Assembly (NCBI GenBank): GCA_963704615.1
Contig: OY969923.1
Location: forward strand, 2,976,001-3,040,000
DNA: 64,000 bases
Reading direction: 5' to 3'
Origin: Bog-756 sp963704615
GTDB lineage: Bacteria; Actinomycetota; Acidimicrobiia; Acidimicrobiales; RAAP-2
Both the position numbers and the translations under genes were made by a program. Shown here in pieces: positions 34,857 through 43,687 of this stretch. How positions within the stretch are numbered: the first letter of the stretch is position 1; each line of letters opens with the position of its first letter. Below the pieces are notes generated by a model that did no database searches, was not told the DNA's origin, and saw only the letters and a program-made list of their open reading frames with translations.

Positions 34857-36431
34857 TCAGCTCTTGGTTGTTTCGGGGATCACTCGGGGATTCATCGGTG
34901 GCGTCGGAGCTGGCTGAGGCATCGGCACCTCCGGCTCGGTCGGCCGTGCCGAACGGCGGGCGTCCTCAACCTGGGTGAAGACGACCCCCAGCACCGGGGC
35001 TCCGAGCCGTCGGAGGAGATTGCCGGTCCGCTTCCCCTCGTCGATGCTGGTCGATCGGCTCTCGACGACCATGAGCACGACATCGACGGCGTGGACGAGT
35101 GCCTCGCCATGGTGGGACTCCAGGAAAGGAGGCGATTCGACGATGATCACGTCGGCCAGCTGGCGAGCGGCGTTGAGTACCTCGGGCGCTCGGGTGACCA
35201 ACTGGCCACTGGTGCCCACGAAGTGGCGGAAGGACAGCCGCGCCACGTTGGGGAGGCTCGACGTCTGCAGGAAGCCAGCGACGTCATCGGGCCCGATTGG
35301 CTGGGTGGGCTCTTGGGCACGGAGCAGTGGGTAGCCCGGATCGAGGTCCTCGGTGCTGATGACGATGGCTTTCTGCCCGGACTCTGCGTATGTCGCACCC
35401 AGGTTGGCGGCGACAAGCGGGCGGCTGTATTCCTTCGCCGGGGACACCACCAGCACCACCTGACGAGACCCCGACTCGGGCACCGAGTACTTCCCGTTGG
35501 TCGTAGCTTCCATCGCAGGTGGTCCAAAACCGTAGGGATCAGGCGGCGGCTGACCGGCAGCCAGCTCCTCGAACATCACCGACATCCGGAGCATGCGGTA
35601 TCCCTCCGCCGACGAGGATCGCGGCTCCTCCGCCACCGCCAGCAGAACCGGGCTCTGTCCGGCGGATGGACGTTGGACGGGGATCTCCACGAGCACGGGA
35701 TAACGGGTTGCCGCTTCGGCGCCGTGCGCTGTTCTCAGCCTTCGATCGGTGGATTCGCGCAACAACACGAGCAACGCCCCAACCAGGATCCCGAGGACGA
35801 TCCCGCCCACGAGCCGCACTTTCTTGCTGGACGTCAGGCTCGATGACTTCGAGGTCACCCGGGTTGCCGCCGAGTTGGTGGCGGGAACGATGATGGTGTA
35901 CCCACTGGAGGTGGCCGACTTGGCCGACGCCCCTTGCGCATGCTCGGCCCAGACCTTGTTGACCGTGTCGCCCACCTGGACGGCGAACTCATTGGCCAAC
36001 TTGGTGGCCAGAGCGGGGGTGGTCTGGAATGCAGTCAACGCCACGATATTGGAGTGCGCGCCGGTCTTTGTCTTCGACTTGGAACCTTTGCCGGAGGTCT
36101 TGGCGCCCAGGGTCGTCTGAGCGGCGGTCATGAGCGGGACCAGCTGGGTCACTTGGGAGCCCATGCCGGCGACCTTGACCGCCTCGGCCCGGACGTAATA
36201 GTTGTCAGCCCAGAACAGGACGGTCTGGGCGGTGACGCCCGCACTCCCGATCCCATCTGACGGCTCCACTCCGGTAGTGGCCTGTGAGCTCCAGTGGAAC
36301 TTCCCGTCGGGGGTCTTGGCCGGCTTCCCCGGCGGGATCAAGAGGGCGACGACGGCACCGACGACGGCCATGAGCAGCAACAATCGCCAGCCACGGCGCA
36401 GTGCCCGCCCGAAGTCGATCCGCTCAATCAT
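34857..36431 (-). CDS. polysaccharide chain-length regulator (Wzz/CapA-type) with degenerate BY-kinase domain
   Basis: 524 residues. Helix 1 at about 14-32 and helix 2 at 206-224 flank an external domain, as in Wzz/CpsC proteins. The cytoplasmic part from about 325 has the BY-kinase (CpsD/Wzc) layout: VVLVVSPAKEYSRPLVAANLGATYAESGQKAIVIS, split here as VVSPAKEYSRPLVAANLG and TYAESGQKAIVIS. The Walker A lysine-Ser/Thr pair (GEGKS/T) is missing, Walker A' reads STEDLDPG, and Walker B reads ADVIIVESPP. There is no C-terminal tyrosine cluster. ATP binding is therefore doubtful; the domain is likely a pseudokinase. First gene of the pair with the polymerase candidate. Confidence 0.82.
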   Translation of the reverse strand: MIERIDFGRALRRGWRLLLLMAVVGAVVALLIPPGKPAKTPDGKFHWSSQATTGVEPSDGIGSAGVTAQTVLFWADNYYVRAEAVKVAGMGSQVTQLVPLMTAAQTTLGAKTSGKGSKSKTKTGAHSNIVALTAFQTTPALATKLANEFAVQVGDTVNKVWAEHAQGASAKSATSSGYTIIVPATNSAATRVTSKSSSLTSSKKVRLVGGIVLGILVGALLVLLRESTDRRLRTAHGAEAATRYPVLVEIPVQRPSAGQSPVLLAVAEEPRSSSAEGYRMLRMSVMFEELAAGQPPPDPYGFGPPAMEATTNGKYSVPESGSRQVVLVVSPAKEYSRPLVAANLGATYAESGQKAIVISTEDLDPGYPLLRAQEPTQPIGPDDVAGFLQTSSLPNVARLSFRHFVGTSGQLVTRAPEVLNAARQLADVIIVESPPFLESHHGEALVHAVDVVLMVVESRSTSIDEGKRTGNLLRRLGAPVLGVVFTQVEDARRSARPTEPEVPMPQPAPTPPMNPRVIPETTKS

Positions 36432-37238
36432 GCCCCTGTCCTGTCTCCGTCATAGCCTGGGAACACTAGCCGACATCCCTGATTGTTCACGGCCGCCACC
36501 TGCAGTTACGCGCCACGCCCGGTGCCCGTCACCCGACCACGACTCAACTGTGCGTGCCGACATCAGCAAGTGCCTGGGACCCGATGTGCTCAGGCTCGAG
36601 TCCGATGCCAACAAAGTGTACCGCCGATTGCCCTCGTTGGACCATCACCACAGCCTCGGTTCAGGCACCAGTTCCCCTGTGGTCCGCCTTCGTGCGTGCG
36701 GAACGGACCAGACCGATTCTCGCTGGGTAGAGGGGCGATCAGGACCACCGGCAGGCTCGACGTCGGAGGTCCGTCACGTGACGACTTCACCTGTCGGAAG
36801 CCGGCCGCGGATCGGATACTCGGCAGGGGCCAGATGCGCTGGTCACCGGGCACCGGGAAGGGGCGCTGAGCACCGGTCACCAGGACCGGCCCGCTGAAAA
36901 CCGGCCACACGGAGGATCACGAGTCGGGAATCACTCTCATTGCGTCGATCTACGGCGCCGACCCCACGTTTTCGGAGCTCGGAGATCCGGTAATCCCTAA
37001 TATTGAGGATGCTCAACGAGGCTGAGGGAGGTATCGTTTGAGCAGGCAGATCCGGGCAGGGATCGTTTGGAGGAGGGACGACCAGAGGCGCCCGAGACGC
37101 GCCAACGGTCTGTGCGGTTGAGCGTACGGAGGACCGGAAGTTCGGAGTCGGCTTCCAACCGCTCAAAGAGCAGGGCTTTCGAGCCTCGGGTCACAGGGGG
37201 CAAACCGAGTGGATGCGTCGGCATCAGAAGGAGAGTCC
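36432..37238. other. 807-bp intergenic stretch between divergent glycan operons
   Basis: Lies between the start of the minus-strand chain-length gene and the plus-strand dehydratase gene. Open frames here have no family features. Base composition is less G+C-rich near 36,960-37,040, where TAATCCCTAATATTG stands out and could be part of a promoter for the dehydratase operon. No riboswitch or leader peptide was recognised. The length is far above what two promoters need, so a long leader or lost gene is possible. Confidence 0.45.
37228..37233 (+). promoter_or_regulatory. ribosome binding site that sets the dehydratase start
   Basis: AAGGAG followed by 5 nt and GTG at 37239. This makes GTG 37239 the likely start over the in-frame GTG at 37209 and ATG at 37251. 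Confidence 0.7.
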
Positions 37239-39266
37239 GTGTCGGAATCGATGGACTCCGGGGGACGATCGGGCGCGGACATCCGACGTGTCGCGATGTT
37301 CGCCAGCCGCATCCGGTCGGGGATCGTCTTCGTCCTGATCGACTCACTCTGTGTGATTGCCGGATACGGGCTGGCCGAAGTCGCCTACTTCCGGGATCGG
37401 GCCCCTGCCCATTACTGGCAGCACTTCTTGGAGTTCCTCCTGGTCGCCATCGTGGTGACGATCGTGTGCAACCGTCTGTTCGGGCTGTACGGACGGATGT
37501 GGCGCCATGCCGGTGCCGACGAGGCCCGGCAGCTCATGCTCTCGACGGCCGTGACCCTGTGCGTCCTCATCGCCTTCTGGCCGGCCGGCCGGCGGCTCCG
37601 CATCGAGCTGGTCCCGCCCATCGTGGTGGTGGTGGGATGCATGTTCTCGGCCGCCGGTATGGGGGTGTTGCGATTCCACTCGCGTCTGTTCGCCTGGCAG
37701 CGCGGCTCGAAGCGCCTCGGCCTGCGGGTAGCGGTCATCGGCAGTCGCGACACCGGTGCCGCAGCCATCCGCGAGATGCTCCGGAGCCCGGGGATGGGAC
37801 TGGTCCCGGTGGCCGTCTTCGACGACGATCCGCGTGCGCACGGACTGTCCCTGATCGGCGTGCCCGTGGTCGGGGCGATCGACGACATCCCCGACGCCAC
37901 CGATCGGTACACCATCCAGCAGGTTCTTCTGGCCATTCCCTCTCCGTCACCGGAACTGGTGCAGCGCGCCCTCCGCTCGTCGGAGATCGCCGGGGTCTCG
38001 ATGAAGATCCTCCCCGGGGTGCAGGACATGCTGAGCGAGCCGGCGCACCTGGCCGCTCTCCGCCAGGCGCGTGAGCCGAGGATCGAAGACCTGCTGGGGC
38101 GGACTCCGGTTCCCACCGACCTCGAATCGGTGCGGCGATCGCTGACCGGTTATCGCATCCTGGTGACCGGCGCGGGCGGATCGATCGGGTCGGAGGTCTG
38201 TCGGCAGGTCGCCAGTCTGGATCCGGCCCTGCTGGTCCTTTTGGACCACGACGAGACCCATCTTCACGACATCGCTGCCTCGCTGCCCCAGGGCTGCGTG
38301 CAAGCGCTGGTCGACATCGCCGACCGGGCCGCGGTGCTCGAGACATTCGAGCGCTACCGGCCCGAGGTCGTCTTCCATGCCGCTGCCCACAAGCACGTTC
38401 CCGTGCTCGAGGAGCACCCGCTGGAGGCGGTGAAGACCAATGTGATCGGCACTCTCAACGTCGTCGACGCCGCCGTCGCCGTCGGTGCCGACCGGTTCGT
38501 GCAGATCTCGACGGACAAGGCCGTCAACCCGTCGAGCGTGATGGGTGCGTCGAAGCGGGTGGCGGAACAGATCGTGTTGTCCCACTCCCCCGAGGATGCC
38601 GCCTACTGCACAGTGCGTTTCGGGAACGTGCTGGGCAGCAGGGGAAGCGTCATCCCGACCTTCGCCCGCCAAATCGCCCAAGGCGGACCGGTCACGGTGA
38701 CCGACCCGCGCATGACCCGCTTCTTCATGAGCGTCGAGGAAGCAGTGCAGTTGGTCCTCCAGTCGTCAGCGTTGTCGCACGGTGGCGAGATCTTCATGTT
38801 GGACATGGGGGTGCCAGTCCGGATCGTCGACCTGGCCGAACGAATGATTCGCCTGTCGGGTTGCCAGGTGGGGATCGACATTCCCATCGAGATCGTGGGT
38901 ATGCGCCCCGGCGAGAAGCTCAACGAGGTCCTCAGCACGCCCGACGAGGACGTGTTGGACACAAGCCACCCGTACATCAACCAGCTGGTACCGGTGAGGG
39001 CGCCCGTGGCCCTCTTTGCCGCTCAACTCGACGAACTGCAAGGGGCGGCGATCAGACGGGACCACCGGGAGGCAAAGGCGTTGTTGTTCACCGTCGGCAC
39101 CGCCGGGGTCATGGACATCGCCGATGATCCCGGCCCTGCTCAGCCGGCGGAGGCCGAATTCGACTGGTCCGAGTTGAACGGAAGGGCACCCGCCCTCGGG
39201 GTCGAGGAGGCCATGTCGGCTCGGGTCGGGCACCCTGACGGCGACCCCGATCAGGTTTCGGCATGA
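37239..39266 (+). CDS. WbpM/CapD-like membrane NDP-sugar 4,6-dehydratase
   Basis: 675 residues. Four membrane helices lie within about 25-145. A first Rossmann domain follows (LGLRVAVIGSRDTG), then the extended SDR domain: YRILVTGAGGSIGSE near 305-319, FHAAAHKHVPVLEEHP, QISTDKAVNPSSVMGASKR near 422-440, where a Met-x3-Lys replaces the SDR Tyr-x3-Lys as in WbpM and PglF, and FGNVLGSRGSVIP. It converts UDP-GlcNAc (or a similar sugar) to the 4-keto-6-deoxy form at the membrane. A C-terminal extension of about 70 acidic residues is unusual. It feeds the aminotransferase at 17.9 kb or another pathway of the locus. Confidence 0.93.
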   Translation: MSESMDSGGRSGADIRRVAMFASRIRSGIVFVLIDSLCVIAGYGLAEVAYFRDRAPAHYWQHFLEFLLVAIVVTIVCNRLFGLYGRMWRHAGADEARQLMLSTAVTLCVLIAFWPAGRRLRIELVPPIVVVVGCMFSAAGMGVLRFHSRLFAWQRGSKRLGLRVAVIGSRDTGAAAIREMLRSPGMGLVPVAVFDDDPRAHGLSLIGVPVVGAIDDIPDATDRYTIQQVLLAIPSPSPELVQRALRSSEIAGVSMKILPGVQDMLSEPAHLAALRQAREPRIEDLLGRTPVPTDLESVRRSLTGYRILVTGAGGSIGSEVCRQVASLDPALLVLLDHDETHLHDIAASLPQGCVQALVDIADRAAVLETFERYRPEVVFHAAAHKHVPVLEEHPLEAVKTNVIGTLNVVDAAVAVGADRFVQISTDKAVNPSSVMGASKRVAEQIVLSHSPEDAAYCTVRFGNVLGSRGSVIPTFARQIAQGGPVTVTDPRMTRFFMSVEEAVQLVLQSSALSHGGEIFMLDMGVPVRIVDLAERMIRLSGCQVGIDIPIEIVGMRPGEKLNEVLSTPDEDVLDTSHPYINQLVPVRAPVALFAAQLDELQGAAIRRDHREAKALLFTVGTAGVMDIADDPGPAQPAEAEFDWSELNGRAPALGVEEAMSARVGHPDGDPDQVSA

Positions 39267-39292
39267 GACGGCTGGCGGCCGTCGGCCGTTGA
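39263..39292 (+). other. 9-codon mini-ORF bridging two genes by 4-nt overlaps
   Basis: ATG at 39263 overlaps the dehydratase stop (ATGA). Nine codons (MRRLAAVGR) lead to TGA at 39290-39292, which overlaps the TTG start of the sugar dehydrogenase (TTGA). Translation could be handed on twice without a separate ribosome site. It may be chance; there is no test in the sequence alone. Confidence 0.3.
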
Positions 39293-40557
39293 GTCCCGAC
39301 GCCAGTCCCGGCAAGCTGGTCGTCGTCGGTCAGGGGTATGTGGGCCTGCCCCTGGCCCTGCGGGCTGTCGAGGTGGGCTATGACGTCGTCGGGTTCGACC
39401 GCGACGTCGACAAGGTCAAGCGACTGGCCGACGGCGATTCCTATGTGGAGGACGTCCCCGACGACCTGCTCGCCGGGGCCCGACAGACCGGGCGGTACCT
39501 GCCGACCGACGACCCGGTCCACTTGGCCGGCTTCAACCTGGCCGTCATCGACGTGCCCACCCCCCTCGAGGAGGGGGTCCCCAACCTCGCCTACGTGGAA
39601 GACGCCGCTTCGACACTGTCCCGGTATCTCACGCCCGGGGCCACCGTCATCCTCGAGTCCACCAGCTATCCCGGCACGACCGAGGAATTGGTGGTGCCCC
39701 TTCTCGAACAGGGCTCCGGACTGGTGGCCGGCCGCGACTTCCATGCCGGTTACAGCCCCGAGCGCATCGACCCGGGCAACACCGAGTGGCGCCTGGAGAA
39801 CACCCCCAAGGTGGTGTCGGGAATCGACGAGGCCTCGCTGGCCGCGGTGCAAGCCTTCTATGGCCACCTGGTGGAGGAGACGGTCGCGGTGTCCGGCACC
39901 CGGGAGGCCGAGCTCACCAAGCTGCTGGAGAACACCTTTCGGCACGTGAACATCGCCCTGGTCAACGAGCTGGCCATGTTCGCCTCCGATCTGGACATCG
40001 ACGTCTGGGAGGCGATCGACGCCGCCTCGACCAAGCCTTTCGGCTACATGCGATTTACTCCCGGGCCCGGGGTGGGGGGCCACTGCCTTCCCATCGATCC
40101 GAGCTATCTCTCGTGGAAGGTCCGGCGCAGCCTCGGCCGGTCCTTCCGCTTCGTCGAGTTGGCCAACGATGTCAACGAGCACATGCCCGACTACGTGGTC
40201 CGACGCCTCTCGCTGGCCCTCAACCAGATGGGCCGATCGATCAACGGCTCGCGGGTGCTGCTGCTCGGGCTCACCTACAAGCGCAACACCGGCGATGCCC
40301 GTGAGGCGCCGGGCACCGTCATCGCCCGGTCTTTGGTGGCCCTCGGTGCCGACCTGGTGGTTGCCGATCCCCATCTGTCGGGCGACACCCTGGCGTTCCC
40401 GCTGGTGGACGCTTCGGCGGAGCAGCTGTCGTCGGCCGACGCGGTGGTACTGATCACCGATCACGATGCGTTCGACTACGACCTCGTCCGCACCCACGCC
40501 CGCTATGTGCTCGACACCCGCAACCGATTGGACGGCCCGACCGTCGACCGGCTCTGA
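39289..40557 (+). CDS. UDP-sugar 6-dehydrogenase (UDP-ManNAc/UDP-GlcNAc dehydrogenase type)
   Basis: 422 residues. TTG 39289 is the only start that fits because the Rossmann strand LVVVGQGYVGLPLA begins at residue 10 and no ATG or GTG lies near. Family motifs: VIDVPTPL, ESTSYPGTTEEL, YSPERIDPGN, KLLENTFRHVNIALVNELA and the catalytic Cys266 in GPGVGGHCLPIDP; LGLTYKRNTGDAREAP is in the C-terminal domain. It oxidises C6 of a UDP-sugar to the uronic acid in two NAD-dependent steps. WecC/WbpA-like features (YSPER, HCLP) favour a HexNAc substrate. A uronic sugar would make the polymer acidic. Confidence 0.93.
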   Translation: MSPDASPGKLVVVGQGYVGLPLALRAVEVGYDVVGFDRDVDKVKRLADGDSYVEDVPDDLLAGARQTGRYLPTDDPVHLAGFNLAVIDVPTPLEEGVPNLAYVEDAASTLSRYLTPGATVILESTSYPGTTEELVVPLLEQGSGLVAGRDFHAGYSPERIDPGNTEWRLENTPKVVSGIDEASLAAVQAFYGHLVEETVAVSGTREAELTKLLENTFRHVNIALVNELAMFASDLDIDVWEAIDAASTKPFGYMRFTPGPGVGGHCLPIDPSYLSWKVRRSLGRSFRFVELANDVNEHMPDYVVRRLSLALNQMGRSINGSRVLLLGLTYKRNTGDAREAPGTVIARSLVALGADLVVADPHLSGDTLAFPLVDASAEQLSSADAVVLITDHDAFDYDLVRTHARYVLDTRNRLDGPTVDRL

Positions 40558-40641
40558 TTCCGGCGTGGGACGCGGAAAGGCATCCTCCTCACTCGGGCGC
40601 GGCGCAGCGTCTCCTCGGCCTGCTGTCGGACAGGTGCGCCC

Positions 40642-41571
40642 ATGAGGGTCGTCGTCACCGGGGGAGCCGGGTTCATCGGGGCAAATCTGTGCCGCCATCT
40701 GGCCGGTGACGCCGTCGACGAGGTGGTCGTCCTCGACGACCTTTCGACGGGTCGGGCCGCCAACCTGGCCGATCTCGACGTCACCCTGGTGGTCGGCTCC
40801 ATCCTGGACGAGAGCCTCCTCGACGAGGTGATCCCGGGCGCCGACGCCGTCGTCCACCTGGCCGCCCGTCCCTCGGTCCCCCGCTCGCTGTTGGACCCCA
40901 CGGCCAGCCATCAGGCCAACGCCACCGGGACCCTCTGCGTGCTGGAGGCGGTCCGCCGCCACGGCGAGGCCCAGGTCATCGTGGCCTCGTCGTCATCGGT
41001 CTACGGGGCCAACCCCGAATTGCCCAAGCGAGAGGACATGGTGGCCATGCCGGTCAGCCCGTACGCGGCCAGCAAGCTCGCGGCGGAGTCCTACGCTCTG
41101 GCGCACGGTCAGTCCTTCGGACTTCCGGTGCTGGCCTTCCGGTTCTTCAATGTGTTCGGCCCGCTGCAGGCGGCCGATCACGACTACGCCGCCGTCGTGC
41201 CGACGTTTCTCGCCGCCGCTCTCCGGGGCGATCCCCTGCCCGTCCACGGCGACGGGAAGCAGACCCGCGACTTCACCTTCGTCGGGACCGTGGTGTCCGT
41301 CCTGGCCGACGCCGTCCACCGTTGCGTTACCAGCCCGCGACCGGTCAACCTGGCCTTCGGCACCCGGATCTCCCTGCTCGAGCTCATCGACCTCATCGAA
41401 GGCCAACTCGGGGTGGCGCTGGATCGAAGCCACACCGAACCACGTCCCGGGGACGTGCGTGACTCCCAGGCCGACAGCCGCGCCCTCCACCGCCTGTTCC
41501 CCGACGTCGAGCCGGTGCCGCTGCCGACGGGGCTCCGGTCCACGCTCGAGTGGTTCCAGGGCTTGCCCTGA
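40642..41571 (+). CDS. NAD-dependent sugar epimerase/dehydratase (SDR, GalE/WbpP-like)
   Basis: 309 residues from ATG 40642. NAD-binding TGGAGFIG at 6-13, VVHLAARPSVPRS, the serine region VASSSSVYG, and the catalytic Tyr141-x3-Lys145 in SPYAASKLAAE. RFFNVFGP and DFTFVGTVV are the extended-SDR substrate-side segments. These enzymes invert C4 (or act at other positions) of UDP-sugars; UDP-GlcNAc/GalNAc(A) C4 epimerases often follow a UDP-HexNAc dehydrogenase, as here 84 bp upstream. The PAP2 gene starts inside its last 22 bp. Confidence 0.9.
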   Translation: MRVVVTGGAGFIGANLCRHLAGDAVDEVVVLDDLSTGRAANLADLDVTLVVGSILDESLLDEVIPGADAVVHLAARPSVPRSLLDPTASHQANATGTLCVLEAVRRHGEAQVIVASSSSVYGANPELPKREDMVAMPVSPYAASKLAAESYALAHGQSFGLPVLAFRFFNVFGPLQAADHDYAAVVPTFLAAALRGDPLPVHGDGKQTRDFTFVGTVVSVLADAVHRCVTSPRPVNLAFGTRISLLELIDLIEGQLGVALDRSHTEPRPGDVRDSQADSRALHRLFPDVEPVPLPTGLRSTLEWFQGLP

Positions 41572-42212
41572 CCACGGCACCGGTCCGGCCGCCGGCGGCC
41601 AGGTCGACCTCCGGATCCCGGGGGGGCGTCGAAACCGCAGCCGGGGCCGTCCTGGTCATCTGGACGGCTCTGGCCGGCATCGCCCTTCATGGCTCCCACC
41701 GCCCCAACCGGATCGACCGCTGGGGGTTCTCCCTCCTGGCCCGCCAGCCCCACTCCTTGTTGCTGGTCAGGGTCACCGAGCTCGGTGACCCTGCCGTGCT
41801 GGTGGTGGGGTCGGCGCTGGCCGCGCTGGTGGCCGTTCGTCGTGACCGGTGGCGGGCGGCGGCCTGCTTGTGCGGACCGGTGCTGGCCGCCGTCCTGGTG
41901 GAGTGGGTGGTCAAACCGTGGGTCGGGCGTCGCTACCTCGAGGTGCTGACCTTCCCGTCGGGCAGCGTCACCACCATCGCCGCGGTGTCCACCGCTTGGG
42001 TGCTGGCCGTGCCGGCGCGACTACGTTGGGTGGCCATCGCCGCCGGCGCAGTGCTGGTGGTGGCGATGGGGGTCGCCGTGGTGGGGCTGCGGTGGCACTA
42101 TCCGACCGACGCCCTCGGCGGGGCGGCCTTCGGCGTGGGCGTCGTCCTCATGCTCGACGGCCTCCTCCACCTGGCCGGATCGCCGGCCACCTCAGGCGGT
42201 GGTGGCCGTTGA
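41550..42212 (+). CDS. PAP2-superfamily membrane phosphatase-like protein, atypical motif
   Basis: 220 residues from GTG 41550, inside the end of the epimerase gene. About five helices. The three phosphatase motifs are recognisable but degraded: KPWVGRRY near 122-129 (K-x6-RP), FPSGSVTT near 134-141, where the family has PSGH, and GLRWHYPTDALGG near 178-190 (SR-x5-H-x3-D with Leu for Ser). The catalytic His of motif 3 (HYPTD) is kept; the motif 2 His is a Ser. Members dephosphorylate lipid phosphates such as undecaprenyl pyrophosphate. Activity is uncertain given the changes. Confidence 0.75.
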   Translation: MVPGLALTTAPVRPPAARSTSGSRGGVETAAGAVLVIWTALAGIALHGSHRPNRIDRWGFSLLARQPHSLLLVRVTELGDPAVLVVGSALAALVAVRRDRWRAAACLCGPVLAAVLVEWVVKPWVGRRYLEVLTFPSGSVTTIAAVSTAWVLAVPARLRWVAIAAGAVLVVAMGVAVVGLRWHYPTDALGGAAFGVGVVLMLDGLLHLAGSPATSGGGGR

Positions 42213-42364
42213 GACGCCTGGTCCCCGTCGGGACCATCGGGGCGAGTTCATCCTCAAACCTGAGGAGATCCCTTTTGCTTTCGTCCCACCCCGGGGTAAA
42301 GTGGGAGGTCGATGGAGTGACCGGTAACAAGGTCGGATGGCGCCGTGATCGGCTCGGGGGCAGC

Positions 42365-43675
42365 ATGGTGAACACGACGGATACCGTTTCATCACCCGAG
42401 ACAGAGCGCCGATCGGTGCCCACAATGGCCTGTATCGACGTGCGTCTGAGTGCCGTCTCCGACAACGGGGTGAGCCCGACGCTGCTGGAGACGGTTCTCG
42501 ACCGGGTCCAGGGGGCAGTGCGGGCTGACGACCGGGTCTGCCCTATGGGCACCTCCCGACTGGCCGTCGAGTTCGGGCCGGTGGCCAACGGTGTCCCCCC
42601 GCACGTGTTGGGCTACCGGCTGGCCCAGGCCATTGGCCGGGACCTGCCCTTGGACACGCCCTCGGCCTGTCTCTCGGTGTCGGTGGGCATGGCCGCCCCC
42701 CGCGACCGCCCGGGCCCCGCCGATCTCACCCGCAATGCCATGGCCGCCGCTTTGGCCGGGCGGTCGCAGCTGGGCCGCAGGCCTCTGTCCGGGACCCAGA
42801 TCTCCAACGCCTTGGTGACCGTGGACAGCCTGGTCGCCCCACAGTCGTCGTCGCTTCGATCCCATCACATGATGCAAGCCATGCACCGGCGGGACGTCTT
42901 CCGATACCACGTCGGACGCAGCCCGGGCGGTCCTCAGCACGTCGGACCGTTCGTTCCGCCGGACACTGCTCTGCTCAGTGATCGAGACGGCAAGGCCGAC
43001 CTCACGGTGTTGGTGATCGACCCGATGGCCGAGAGGGCGGACGACCCCGGCTTCGCCACCATCACCGCCGCCTCGGTGGCCGAAGGCCTGGGTTGCCGGT
43101 CCGCCGCGGTGGCGGCCACCGTCGACCACGGTCCGGCCATGGCCATCGACGGCTATCCCGTCGACCTGGTCGTCTTGGTGCTCGAGGGCGGCTCGTCCGG
43201 GCACCCATCCACCTGGGCCTCGGGGGCGTGGGGAGTTCCGGCGTCGCTCACCGCCTCCTACCGGGCCGCGGCCGTCCCTGTTCTGGCGGTGAGCGCGGGG
43301 GCCGGGGCGGGAGCGGTGGCGAGCTGCGTGGCCCAAGGGGGGCTGGCGCTGTTCAGCCTCGATCATCTCCCCAACGCCCTGGTGTCGTTGTCCCGCTACA
43401 GCGGTGACGAGCTGGTCCAGGGATCGGAGACACCCCTTCCTCCCCAGTTCAGGGCGCTGGTGGGCCTGACCGCCAGCGAGCGCAGAATACTGTTCTACCT
43501 GACCGAGGGCTGGGCCGCCCAGGACATCGCCGACGAACTGGTGGTGTCGCTCACCACGGTTCGCTCCCATATCCGCTCGACCCTTCGCAAGCTCGGGGTG
43601 CGTTCGCAATTGGCCGCCGTCGCCATCGCCAACAGCCGCGATCTCGAGCACGCACTGTCCGGCGACGCCTCCTGA
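42365..43675 (+). CDS. LuxR-type transcriptional regulator with degenerate GGDEF-like N-terminal domain
   Basis: 436 residues from ATG 42365. The C-terminal HTH (about 366-420) shows LTASERRILFYLTEGWAAQDIADELVVS, given here as LTASERRILFYLTEG and AAQDIADELVVS, then TTVRSHIRSTLRKLGVRS. Residues about 20-120 have the secondary pattern of a GGDEF domain: RADDRVCPMGTSRLAVEF stands where R.gD.vaRlGGDEFavl is expected and LSVSVGMA where SiGva follows. The active GGDEF residues are gone, so it cannot make cyclic-di-GMP but might bind a nucleotide. Residues 120-360 match no known domain. It sits between two halves of the glycan locus and is a candidate regulator of it. Confidence 0.8.
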   Translation: MVNTTDTVSSPETERRSVPTMACIDVRLSAVSDNGVSPTLLETVLDRVQGAVRADDRVCPMGTSRLAVEFGPVANGVPPHVLGYRLAQAIGRDLPLDTPSACLSVSVGMAAPRDRPGPADLTRNAMAAALAGRSQLGRRPLSGTQISNALVTVDSLVAPQSSSLRSHHMMQAMHRRDVFRYHVGRSPGGPQHVGPFVPPDTALLSDRDGKADLTVLVIDPMAERADDPGFATITAASVAEGLGCRSAAVAATVDHGPAMAIDGYPVDLVVLVLEGGSSGHPSTWASGAWGVPASLTASYRAAAVPVLAVSAGAGAGAVASCVAQGGLALFSLDHLPNALVSLSRYSGDELVQGSETPLPPQFRALVGLTASERRILFYLTEGWAAQDIADELVVSLTTVRSHIRSTLRKLGVRSQLAAVAIANSRDLEHALSGDAS

Positions 43676-43687
43676 GCACGGGGTGCC

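Noticed and set aside
39109..40962. 617-codon minus-strand open frame
   Set aside because: Antisense to the sugar dehydrogenase and dehydratase, which have full motif sets; repeated Gly/Gln/His/Asp runs show it is a shadow.
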